From Planotetraspora silvatica (lineage in GTDB: Bacteria; Actinomycetota; Actinomycetes; Streptosporangiales; Streptosporangiaceae), in assembly GCF_016863315.1 (NCBI RefSeq), contig NZ_BOOQ01000003.1, positions 409,554 to 473,553 of the forward strand: a DNA stretch of 64,000 nucleotides. Direction: 5' to 3'. The notes below the pieces were generated by a model that was not told the origin of the DNA, searched no databases, and was given only the letters and a program-made list of their open reading frames with translations. The translations under genes were made by a program, and so were the position numbers. Shown piece after piece: positions 25,084 through 32,427 of this stretch (position 1 is its first letter; every line of letters starts with the position of its first letter).

Positions 25084-26610
25084 ATGCCTACGGAGATCGC
25101 TGTTCTGGGCGGCGCGATCATCGTCGCCCTCGTCGTCATCGTCCTGTTGTTCAAGGCCGTCTGGCGGGTGGCCGAGCCGAACGAGGCGATGATCATCTCG
25201 GGTCTCGGCGCCCGGTCGAGGAACGACCTGGCCGACAGTCTGGGCTTCAAGATCGTCACAGGTAAGGGCACCGCTGTGCTGCCCGGGTTCCAGACCTCGC
25301 GCCGGCTCCGGCTCGACAGCCGCGCGGCGAACCTCCAGGTCTCCTGCGTGACCCAGCAGGGCATCCCCGTCCATGTGCGGGGCGTGGTGATCTACAAGGT
25401 GGGCGACGACTTCGCCAGCATCGCCAACTCTGCCCGGCGCTTCCTGGACCAGCAGGACTCCATGAACGGCGCGATCCACGAGCTCTTCACCGGCCACCTC
25501 CGCTCGATCATCGGCAACCTCACCGTCGAGGACCTCATCCTCAACCGCGAGCGGCTCACCAGCGAGGTCCGCAGCTCGGCCGCCGACGAGATGAGCAAGC
25601 TGGGCCTGGTCGTGGACTCCCTGCAGATCCAGGAGATCGACGACGAGACCGGCTACATCGTCAACCTGGGCAAGCCGCACGCCGCCAAGATCGCCGCCTC
25701 GGCGCGCATCGCCGAGGCCCAGCGGGACCAGGAGGCGACAGAGGCCGAGCAGATCGCCGCCGCGAAGAAGGCGGCCGCGATCCGTGAATCGCAGATCCAG
25801 CAGGCCGGATATCAGGCCGACGTCGACCAGGCCGCGGCCAAGTCGCGGCAGGCCGGGCCTTTGTCGGAGGCCACCGCCCGCCAGGAGGTCGTCGTCCAGG
25901 AGACCCGGGCCGCAGAGCTCGAGGCGCAGCTGGCCGAGCAGCGGTTGCAGTCCCAGGTTCGCAAGCCCGCGGACGCCAAGGCGTACGAGACCGTGACCCT
26001 CTCGCAGGCCGAGCGGGACGCGCGCATCGCGCAGGCCGAGGCAGAGGCCAGGGAGACGGAGCTCCGCGCGGTGGCTCAGGCGTCCCAGGTCAAGCAGGCG
26101 GCGGCTGCGGAGGCCGAGTCGGTACGGCTTCGCGGAGAGGCCGCCGCGGCGGCGACGAAGGCGACCGGAGTCGGTGAGGCGGAGGCGGCGAAGGCTCGCG
26201 GTCTCGCCGAGGCGGAGGCCGCCAAGGCGCGTGGACTCGCGGAGGCGGAGGCCGCCAAGGCTCGCGGTCTCGCGGACGCGGAGGCGGCGAAGGCCCGTGG
26301 ACTCGCCGAGGCCACGGCGATCCGGGCTCGGTCGGAGGCGCTCGCCGAGAACCAGGAGGCCGTCATCGCGCAGCAACTCGCGGAGAACTGGCCGCAGATC
26401 GTGGAGGCGGGTTCCAAGGCGTTCGGCAACGTCGACCACATGGTCGTGCTGAACGGCGCACAGGGGATCGAGGAGATGCTGGCCAAGGCCCTGACGCTGG
26501 GGGGCACGGGCCTCGGCCTGGCCCGGTCCCTGCTCGCGAAGCAAGGCCCCGCCGGCGCCAACGGCTCCGAACCCCCCGTGGCCCCGATCACCCCCGACCC
26601 TCGCGCGTGA
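25084..26610 (+). CDS. Flotillin/SPFH-domain membrane scaffold protein
   Basis: 508 residues. An N-terminal membrane segment (EIAVLGGAIIVALVVIVLLF) is followed by an SPFH domain (about 30-210: GIPVHVRGVVIYKVGDDF, LRSIIGNLTVEDLILNRERL, LGLVVDSLQIQEIDD) and a long Ala/Glu/Arg coiled coil to about 430. Within it are four tandem 11-residue units (EAEAAKARGLA, last DAEAAKARGLA). Flotillins organise membrane microdomains. The RBS-like CGGAGGCTCGC precedes ATG 25084. The TGA stop is inside the first box of the 26607 repeat element. Confidence 0.93.
   Translation: MPTEIAVLGGAIIVALVVIVLLFKAVWRVAEPNEAMIISGLGARSRNDLADSLGFKIVTGKGTAVLPGFQTSRRLRLDSRAANLQVSCVTQQGIPVHVRGVVIYKVGDDFASIANSARRFLDQQDSMNGAIHELFTGHLRSIIGNLTVEDLILNRERLTSEVRSSAADEMSKLGLVVDSLQIQEIDDETGYIVNLGKPHAAKIAASARIAEAQRDQEATEAEQIAAAKKAAAIRESQIQQAGYQADVDQAAAKSRQAGPLSEATARQEVVVQETRAAELEAQLAEQRLQSQVRKPADAKAYETVTLSQAERDARIAQAEAEARETELRAVAQASQVKQAAAAEAESVRLRGEAAAAATKATGVGEAEAAKARGLAEAEAAKARGLAEAEAAKARGLADAEAAKARGLAEATAIRARSEALAENQEAVIAQQLAENWPQIVEAGSKAFGNVDHMVVLNGAQGIEEMLAKALTLGGTGLGLARSLLAKQGPAGANGSEPPVAPITPDPRA
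26176..26307 (+). repeat. Four 33-bp tandem repeats inside the flotillin gene
   Basis: Units at 26176, 26209, 26242 and 26275 each encode 11 residues (hendecad), continuing the coiled coil in register. The units differ mostly at synonymous positions, with a two-unit alternation (GCT CGC GGT CTC versus GCG CGT GGA CTC), suggesting duplication of a pair. Confidence 0.85.
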
Positions 26611-27028
26611 TCATGCACAGGTTCGTGGATATCCGGCGCGAGCTGGCCATTCACGGGTCGTGATCATGCACGGGTTCGGGTACGGCCGCCGTGAGCTGGG
26701 CGGATGTCTGGTGTGATCATGCACAAGTTCGGAGTCATGCCCTCTGACCTGCGGAAGCGCATTTCGTGATCATGTAGAACGTGCGTGTGAGCGGCATGTA
26801 CGGATGACAGAACGGCCGCCATGTCTGGATGTGACGCCAGATTAGGCGGCCGCCTCTCTGCATGATCACGACGGGTGAAGATGCAGGTCAACTGGCATGC
26901 GGCCGAACTCGTGCATGATCACGAAACGTATAGCGGCCGGTCAGACCGCAAATTCACGAACATGTGCATGATCACGGCCCGTGGACGGCCAGCTCACGCT
27001 AGACATCCACGAACCCGTGCATGATCAC
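26607..27028. repeat. Complete inverted 53-bp-period repeat element (4 + 4 boxes, 80-bp core)
   Basis: Forward boxes start at 26607, 26660, 26713 and 26766 (last degenerate). Reverse boxes (GTGCATGATCAC sense) end at 26869, 26922, 26975 and 27028. Each arm is 171 bp with exact 53-bp steps. The 80-bp core (26778-26857) contains its own GC-rich inverted segment (GGCCGCC / GGCGGCC). Outside, a C-rich left flank and a G-rich right flank extend the symmetry. It separates the convergent flotillin and UDP-GlcNAc epimerase genes, and its first box supplies the flotillin stop codon. Confidence 0.92.
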
Positions 27029-27058
27029 GCCCGAGGGGGTTGGCGAGGGGTTGGGGGG

Positions 27059-28186
27059 TTAGGAGACTTTTCCGCGGGACGCGGGGGAGAGATTGTCTCC
27101 GCGGAGCCAGGCCGCGATGACCCGGGCGATTCTCGGGCCGGCCGCCCCGTCCCACAACGGTGGCAGCTCACCGCTGGGAGTGGCCGCACCGTCCGCGAGC
27201 GCCTTCGAGGCGGCCGCGGGGAGGGAGGCGGGCGTCACGAGCCGGTTGGTCCCGTGAGTGACGGTGATCGGGCGCTCGGTGTTCGGCCGGATGGTCAGGC
27301 AGGGGATGCCGAGCATGGTCGTCTCCTCCTGCACGCCGCCGGAGTCGGTGACGACCAGCGCGGCGCCCCTGACGAGGGACAGGAAGTCCACGTACCCGAG
27401 CGGATCCACGATCTTGAGGTTGGGCCTGTCGACCAGTCCGGCGTCCGCGAGTCGCTGCCGTCCGCGCGGGTGCAGCGGCACCACCACGGGAACCTGCTCG
27501 GCCACCTCGAGCACCGCGTCCACGAGTTCGCGCGCCGACGCGGGGTCGTCCACGTTGGCCGGCCGGTGGAGGGTCGCGACCGCGTAGCCGCCGGAGACGC
27601 CGAGGCGCTCCTGGACGGGCGCGGGGTCGAGGGAGGGCAGCGCGGAGAACAGGCTGTCGATCATCGGATTGCCGACGAAGTGGACCTTCGCGGGGTCCAC
27701 GCCCTCGGCCGCCAGGTGGGACAGCGCCTCCGGCGAGGTGGCGAACAGCAGGTCCGAGAGAGCGTCGGTGACGACCCGGTTGACCTCTTCGGGCATCTCC
27801 CGGTCGAACGAGCGCAGGCCGGCCTCCACGTGCGCGGTCGGCACGTGCAGCTTCGCGCAGACGAGGATCGCGGCCAGGGTGGAGTTCACGTCGCCGTAGA
27901 CGACGACGAGCGACGGGGCGTGCTCGGTCATGACGTCTTCGAGGCCGGTCAGCAGGGCCGCCGTCTGCCGGGCGTGTGTTCCCGAGCCGACGCCGAGATT
28001 GGCGATGGGCTCGGGCAGGCCCAGGTCGGCGAAGAAGACGTCGGACATGAGAGCGTCATAATGCTGACCGGTGTGAACGATGCCCTGGCGTACACCGAGT
28101 TCGGTAAGGGCACTGACCACGGGGGCCGCTTTGACGAAGTTGGGCCGAGCGCCCAGCACGTGTAGAACGAGGGCGTTCTCCGTCAT
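27059..28186 (-). CDS. wecB: UDP-N-acetylglucosamine 2-epimerase (non-hydrolysing)
   Basis: About 375 residues. Interconverts UDP-GlcNAc and UDP-ManNAc in the cytoplasm for surface polysaccharides. Family landmarks: GARPNFVKAAPVV, HTGQHYDALMSD, VVVYGDVNSTLAA, AHVEAGLRSFDREMPEEVNR, PLHPRGRQRL and VVTDSGGVQEE. ATG 28186 follows AAGGCGAGGTA. With wecC (29997) it gives a UDP-ManNAc to UDP-ManNAcA route; the two are split by a divergent glycosyltransferase gene. Confidence 0.95.
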   Translation of the reverse strand: MTENALVLHVLGARPNFVKAAPVVSALTELGVRQGIVHTGQHYDALMSDVFFADLGLPEPIANLGVGSGTHARQTAALLTGLEDVMTEHAPSLVVVYGDVNSTLAAILVCAKLHVPTAHVEAGLRSFDREMPEEVNRVVTDALSDLLFATSPEALSHLAAEGVDPAKVHFVGNPMIDSLFSALPSLDPAPVQERLGVSGGYAVATLHRPANVDDPASARELVDAVLEVAEQVPVVVPLHPRGRQRLADAGLVDRPNLKIVDPLGYVDFLSLVRGAALVVTDSGGVQEETTMLGIPCLTIRPNTERPITVTHGTNRLVTPASLPAAASKALADGAATPSGELPPLWDGAAGPRIARVIAAWLRGDNLSPASRGKVS

Positions 28187-28230
28187 TACCTCGCCTTTCG
28201 TATAACCCTGGGTCAATCCGGAGCCTATGG

Positions 28231-28236
28231 TACGGT
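28231..28236 (+). promoter_or_regulatory. -10 hexamer TACGGT of the GT4 gene
   Basis: TACGGT, 6 nt, GTG 28243; no ribosome site. The 56-bp region also holds the divergent wecB promoter. Confidence 0.45.
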
Positions 28237-28242
28237 CACGCC

Positions 28243-29898
28243 GTGGAATCCGAGGCCATCACGCCCTCCAAGGTCTCAGCCAAGTCGGCGAAGGCCGGTT
28301 TTCGGGGCTTTCTTCGCGGATTTGTGAAGAATCCAGTCGTCGTCTCGCGCGTGTTCGTGAGCAAGGTCACGTCCGACCCCGCCCGGGTCGTGCATGCCGC
28401 CACTGACGCGATGCCGCCCCGGATGCGCCCCGTCGTGGGATGGGTGGCCGGTCCCGCGGGCCATCTCGCGAGGCTGACGATGCGCAAGATCATGAGCCCG
28501 TCGCTGGACAAGGCGAAGGCCGAGTACGACGCCGGACGGATGTCGGCGGCCGTCGAGCTGCTGCGTCCCCGCGCCAAGTGGCCGTTGGTCCGCAAGAGGA
28601 TCGCCTTCTACGAGGGAGAGAGGGCGGCCATCGGAGCCGACCCCATCCCGCCCAAGCCCAAGGTCATCATGGGCGAGCGGGTGACCGGCCGGGTTCTGCA
28701 CATGGTCACCAACGCGTTGCCGTACACGCAGGCGGGTTACACCGTCCGCACGCACCGCATCGTCACGGCGCAGGCCAAGGAGGGGCTCGACCCCCACGTC
28801 GTGACGAGTTGGGGCTGGCCGATGCTCCAGGGGCACGCCGAGGCCACGCCGTACGAGGAGATCGACGGGGTGCCCTACTACCGGCTGTTGCCGAAGGGCG
28901 ACGTCCCGTTCGAGAGCCGGGGCCGCATGATTCGCGGCGCCGCCGACGTGTCGGAGCTCGTCCGGACCCTCAGGCCGCAGGTGCTCCACGCGGCGACCGA
29001 CCACCGCAACGGCTCGGTCGCACTCGCCGTGCGCGAGCGCACCGGCACTCCGTTCGTCTACGAGGTGCGCGGCTTCCTCGAGGAGACCTGGACGTCCAGG
29101 GACCCGATCCGCATCGGCAGCGAGCGCCATGTCATGCAGCGCGACCGTGAGGCGCACATCATGCGTGAGGCCGACGCGGTCGTCACGCTGGCCGAGACGA
29201 TGGCCACCGAGATCGTCGAGCGTGGCGTCCCCCGGGACCGCATCCACCTCGCACCCAACGCCGTGGACGACGCGTTGCTCACGGCGGACTACGACGGCTC
29301 CGCGTTCCGCGACATGTACGGCATCGCCAAGGGCGAGATCGTCGTCGGATCGGTGTCGAGCATCGTGGGCTACGAGGGGTTCGCGACCCTGCTGAGCGCC
29401 GCCGCCCTGCTCAGGGATGCCGGTACGCCGGTGCGGGTCCTCATCGTCGGTGACGGCGCCGAGAGGCCCGCGCTGCTCGCCCAGGTGGAGCGCCTCGGCC
29501 TGCGGGACGTCGCCCTCCTGCCCGGACGGGTCGGCCCCGAGGAGGCTCTCCAGGCGCAGGCGGCGATCGACATCTTCGCCTGCCCCCGTGAGGATCTGCG
29601 GGTCTGCCGTCTGGTGACTCCGCTGAAGCCGGTCGAGGCGATGGCGCTCGGCAAGCCGGTGGTCCTGAGCGACCTCCCGGCGCTCTCCGAGCTCGTGGGC
29701 GCCGACGGCGCCGGCCTGCTGGTGCCGCCGGGCGACCCTGAGGCGTTCGCGAAGGCCCTCGCGGCCCTGCGCGACGACCCGGAGCGCCGGCGTGTCATGG
29801 GTGAGGCGGGCAGGGCCGAAGTGGCCGCCCGGCGTACCTGGAGTAGTCTCGCGCGGACGTACCGTAGGATCTACCAGGACCTGGCCGAATCCCGATAA
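28243..29898 (+). CDS. Glycosyltransferase family 4 protein
   Basis: 551 residues, GT-B fold, no membrane helix. The first 140 residues are a basic extension unlike usual GT4 enzymes. The transferase follows: RVLHMVTNALPYTQAGYTVRTHR (acceptor domain glycine loop), then IVVGSVSSIVGYEGFATLL, VRVLIVGDGAERPALL, and LVTPLKPVEAMALGKPVVLSDLPALSELVG with the donor-binding E. Likely builds a surface glycan with neighbouring wec genes. GTG 28243 fits a leaderless start. Confidence 0.9.
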   Translation: MESEAITPSKVSAKSAKAGFRGFLRGFVKNPVVVSRVFVSKVTSDPARVVHAATDAMPPRMRPVVGWVAGPAGHLARLTMRKIMSPSLDKAKAEYDAGRMSAAVELLRPRAKWPLVRKRIAFYEGERAAIGADPIPPKPKVIMGERVTGRVLHMVTNALPYTQAGYTVRTHRIVTAQAKEGLDPHVVTSWGWPMLQGHAEATPYEEIDGVPYYRLLPKGDVPFESRGRMIRGAADVSELVRTLRPQVLHAATDHRNGSVALAVRERTGTPFVYEVRGFLEETWTSRDPIRIGSERHVMQRDREAHIMREADAVVTLAETMATEIVERGVPRDRIHLAPNAVDDALLTADYDGSAFRDMYGIAKGEIVVGSVSSIVGYEGFATLLSAAALLRDAGTPVRVLIVGDGAERPALLAQVERLGLRDVALLPGRVGPEEALQAQAAIDIFACPREDLRVCRLVTPLKPVEAMALGKPVVLSDLPALSELVGADGAGLLVPPGDPEAFAKALAALRDDPERRRVMGEAGRAEVAARRTWSSLARTYRRIYQDLAESR

Positions 29899-29950
29899 AC
29901 CTCACAAATACGGATGTGCCGGTTTAGGCATTCTTGGTGTTAACTTGAGA

Positions 29951-29956
29951 TAACCT
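29951..29956 (+). promoter_or_regulatory. -10 hexamer TAACCT upstream of the wecC leader ORF
   Basis: TAACCT, 8 nt, ATG 29965. Fits the leaderless pattern and would start transcription at the short Cys-Cys ORF. Confidence 0.4.
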
Positions 29957-29964
29957 TTGCAACC

Positions 29965-30000
29965 ATGAAGTGTTGTCTCTACACCCAGGTAGCGTCGTGA
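29965..30000 (+). CDS. Candidate 11-residue leader peptide with tandem Cys codons
   Basis: ATG 29965 encodes MKCCLYTQVAS and its TGA (29998-30000) overlaps the wecC GTG (29997), so ribosomes finishing it could re-initiate on wecC. A TAACCT hexamer 8 nt upstream would make it leaderless. Cysteine-containing upstream ORFs that sense cysteine are known in mycobacteria; this one may be similar or coincidental. Confidence 0.35.
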   Translation: MKCCLYTQVAS

Positions 30001-31259
30001 GCGGCTTCGATCTCACGATCATCGGGCTGGGCTACGTGGGCATGCCGTTGGCCAAAGAGGCCACGGCCGCCGGGCTCCGGGTTGCAGGTCTCGACGTCGA
30101 CCCTCGTAAGGTCGACGCGCTGAACGCAGGTCGTTCGTACATCGACGACCTGACCGACGCCGATCTCGACGCGATGATCTCGGGTGGCTTCACCGCCACC
30201 CTGGACGCGTCGGTACTGGCACAATCGCGCACCATCGTCATCTGTGTGCCGACTCCCCTTGACGAGGACCACCGTCCCGACCTGTCCGCCGTCGAAGGCG
30301 CGACGCGGACCGTGGCCGAGCATCTCCAGGCGGGGACGCTCGTGGTTCTCGAATCCACCACCTGGCCCGGTACCACGGACGAGGTCGCACGGCCGATCCT
30401 GGAGAAGTCGGGGCTCGTCGCGGGCGTCGACTTCCACCTGGCGTTCTCGCCGGAGCGGATCGACCCCGGCAACGCCAAGTTCGGGCTGCGCAACACGCCG
30501 AAGGTCGTCGGCGGATACACGAGCGCCTGCAAGGACAGGGCGAGCGCCTTCTACGGCCAGTTCGTCGAGCGCGTGGTGCCGGTGAGCGGCACGCGTGAGG
30601 CGGAGATGGCCAAGCTGCTCGAGAACACCTACCGCCACGTCAACATCGCTCTGGTCAACGAGATGGCCATCTTCTGCGACGAGCTCGGCGTGAACCTGTG
30701 GGAGTCCATCGAGGCGGCCTCCACCAAGCCGTTCGGGTTCCAGAAGTTCCTTCCCGGCCCGGGCGTGGGCGGCCACTGCATCCCCGTGGACCCGTCCTAC
30801 CTGTCGTACACCGTGCGCAAGCTGGGCTACCCGTTCCGGTTCGTCGAGCTGGCGCAGGAGATCAACGAGCGGATGCCGTCGTACGTCACGACTCGCGTGC
30901 AGCGACTGCTCAACCAGGCGCGCAAGCCGGTGAACGGCTCCCGCGTGCTGCTCCTCGGCGTGACGTACAAGCCGGACATCGCGGACGAACGGGAGACGCC
31001 CGCGATCCCAGTGGCGGAGGCGCTGCTGGAGCTGGGGGCCGAGCTCTCGTTCTGCGACCCGTACGTCAAGGAGTGGTCGGTCAACGGGGCCCCGATCCCG
31101 CGCGAAGCGGATCTCGCCGAGGCCCTCGCGAAGGCCGACGTCACCGTCCTGCTCCAGCAGCATTCGGTGTTCGACCTCGACCTCATCGAGGAGCGGTCCA
31201 ACCTTGTGCTCGACACGCGGGGCGTGCTCACCGCGAGCGATCACGTCGAGCGGTTGTAG
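29997..31259 (+). CDS. wecC: UDP-N-acetyl-D-mannosamine dehydrogenase (UDP-glucose/GDP-mannose dehydrogenase family)
   Basis: About 420 residues. NAD-binding LTIIGLGYVGMPLAKEA, VICVPTPLDEDHRPDLS, catalytic Cys in GPGVGGHCIPVDPSYLS, and the C-terminal LLGVTYKPDIADERETPAIPV. It oxidises a UDP-N-acetylhexosamine to the uronic acid; pairing with wecB favours UDP-ManNAc, though UDP-GlcNAc dehydrogenases look similar. GTG 29997 overlaps the stop of the Cys-Cys mini-ORF. The next glycosyltransferase starts 13 bp downstream. Confidence 0.92.
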   Translation: MSGFDLTIIGLGYVGMPLAKEATAAGLRVAGLDVDPRKVDALNAGRSYIDDLTDADLDAMISGGFTATLDASVLAQSRTIVICVPTPLDEDHRPDLSAVEGATRTVAEHLQAGTLVVLESTTWPGTTDEVARPILEKSGLVAGVDFHLAFSPERIDPGNAKFGLRNTPKVVGGYTSACKDRASAFYGQFVERVVPVSGTREAEMAKLLENTYRHVNIALVNEMAIFCDELGVNLWESIEAASTKPFGFQKFLPGPGVGGHCIPVDPSYLSYTVRKLGYPFRFVELAQEINERMPSYVTTRVQRLLNQARKPVNGSRVLLLGVTYKPDIADERETPAIPVAEALLELGAELSFCDPYVKEWSVNGAPIPREADLAEALAKADVTVLLQQHSVFDLDLIEERSNLVLDTRGVLTASDHVERL

Positions 31260-31272
31260 GGGGGTCCGTTTC

Positions 31273-32361
31273 GTGCACGTGCTCGTCATGACGGTGGTCC
31301 ATCACCCCGAAGACGCCCGGATCCTGCACCGGCAGATCCGTGCGCTCGTCGATGCCGGTCATGAGGTCACGTATGCCGCGCCGTACTCCGCGCGGGGCGC
31401 CGTTCCACGTTCCTGGGTGACAGGTGTCGACCTGCCCCGGGCCGCGGAGCGGCGCCGCGTCACGGCCGTACGGGCCGCGCGCCGGCTCTTCAAGAGCATG
31501 CGCGGCCGCGTCGACCTGGCGCTCATCCACGACCCAGAGCTGCTCCTCGCGGTGGCGGGGGTGCGTAAGCGCCCGCCCGTCGTCTGGGACGTGCACGAAG
31601 ACACCCCGGCGACACTGTCGCTGAAGCCGTGGCTGCCGGCACTCCTCCGTCCGCCGGTGCGGTTCCTCGCCCGGTTGATGGAGGGAACGGCGGAGCGCCA
31701 CCTGCACCTGCTGCTGGCCGAGAGCGCCTATACGGGACGGTTCCGCAGGCCCCACCCGGTGGTGCCGAACGACACGTGGGTGCCCGACCACGTCAGCCCC
31801 CCCGGGGATGACCGAGTCGTCTATCTCGGGTGGTTGTCGGAGGCCCGGGGAGTCCACGAGGCCGTCGAGGCGGCCCGGATCCTCCAGCGGAACAAGGTGG
31901 CGGTCGAGCTGATCGGGTACGCCGATCCGAGGACCCGGCCGATCCTGAAGGAGGCGGTCGAGCAGGGCATCCTCGAATGGCGTGACTTCATGCCGAACGA
32001 CGAGGCCCTGAAGCGGCTGGACGGCGCGCTCGCCGGGCTCTCGCTCCTGCACGACGAGCCGAACTATCGCCACTCCATGCCCACGAAGATCGTCGAATAC
32101 ATGGCGCATGGAGTTCCGGTCATCACGACGCCGTCGCCACGGGCCGTCGAGCTTGTGGAACGTTACCGCTCCGGGACAGTGGTCCCCTGGCGGGACGCGG
32201 AGGCCATCGCGCGGGCCGTGCTCCGGCTGCGGGACGACGCGGTGGAGCGGGCCGACACGAGCGCGCGGGGCTACGCCGCGGCACGGGCGAACCACCACTG
32301 GCCGAACTCGGCACCGCGGTTCGTCGGTCACTTGGAGGAGTGGGCGGGCGTCAAGAAGTAG
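31273..32361 (+). CDS. Glycosyltransferase, GT4-like
   Basis: About 362 residues. The N-terminus HVLVMTVVHHPEDARILHRQIRALVDAGHEVTYAAPYS is typical of GT4 acceptor domains, then VVWDVHEDTP, RVVYLGWLSEARGVHEAVEAARIL, and MPTKIVEYMAHGVPVITTPSPRAVELVE for donor binding. It probably adds a sugar in the pathway of the upstream wecC gene, with which it is co-transcribed. GTG 31273 is preceded by GGGGGGTCC; the longer frame from 31204 overlaps wecC. Confidence 0.9.
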   Translation: MHVLVMTVVHHPEDARILHRQIRALVDAGHEVTYAAPYSARGAVPRSWVTGVDLPRAAERRRVTAVRAARRLFKSMRGRVDLALIHDPELLLAVAGVRKRPPVVWDVHEDTPATLSLKPWLPALLRPPVRFLARLMEGTAERHLHLLLAESAYTGRFRRPHPVVPNDTWVPDHVSPPGDDRVVYLGWLSEARGVHEAVEAARILQRNKVAVELIGYADPRTRPILKEAVEQGILEWRDFMPNDEALKRLDGALAGLSLLHDEPNYRHSMPTKIVEYMAHGVPVITTPSPRAVELVERYRSGTVVPWRDAEAIARAVLRLRDDAVERADTSARGYAAARANHHWPNSAPRFVGHLEEWAGVKK

Positions 32362-32414
32362 CGGCTGGAGTACTAGCGCCAACGTGATGCGATATGTCAC
32401 CACTCAACAGGCGA

Positions 32415-32420
32415 TAGTGT
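32415..32420 (+). promoter_or_regulatory. -10 hexamer TAGTGT of the 32428 gene
   Basis: TAGTGT, 7 nt, GTG 32428: leaderless pattern. Confidence 0.45.
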
Positions 32421-32427
32421 CCTGATC

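Noticed and set aside
26607..27028. 53-bp-period arrays as CRISPR
   Set aside because: Repeats are only 12 bp, spacers (41 bp) share conserved blocks, orientation flips at the centre, and no cas gene is nearby.
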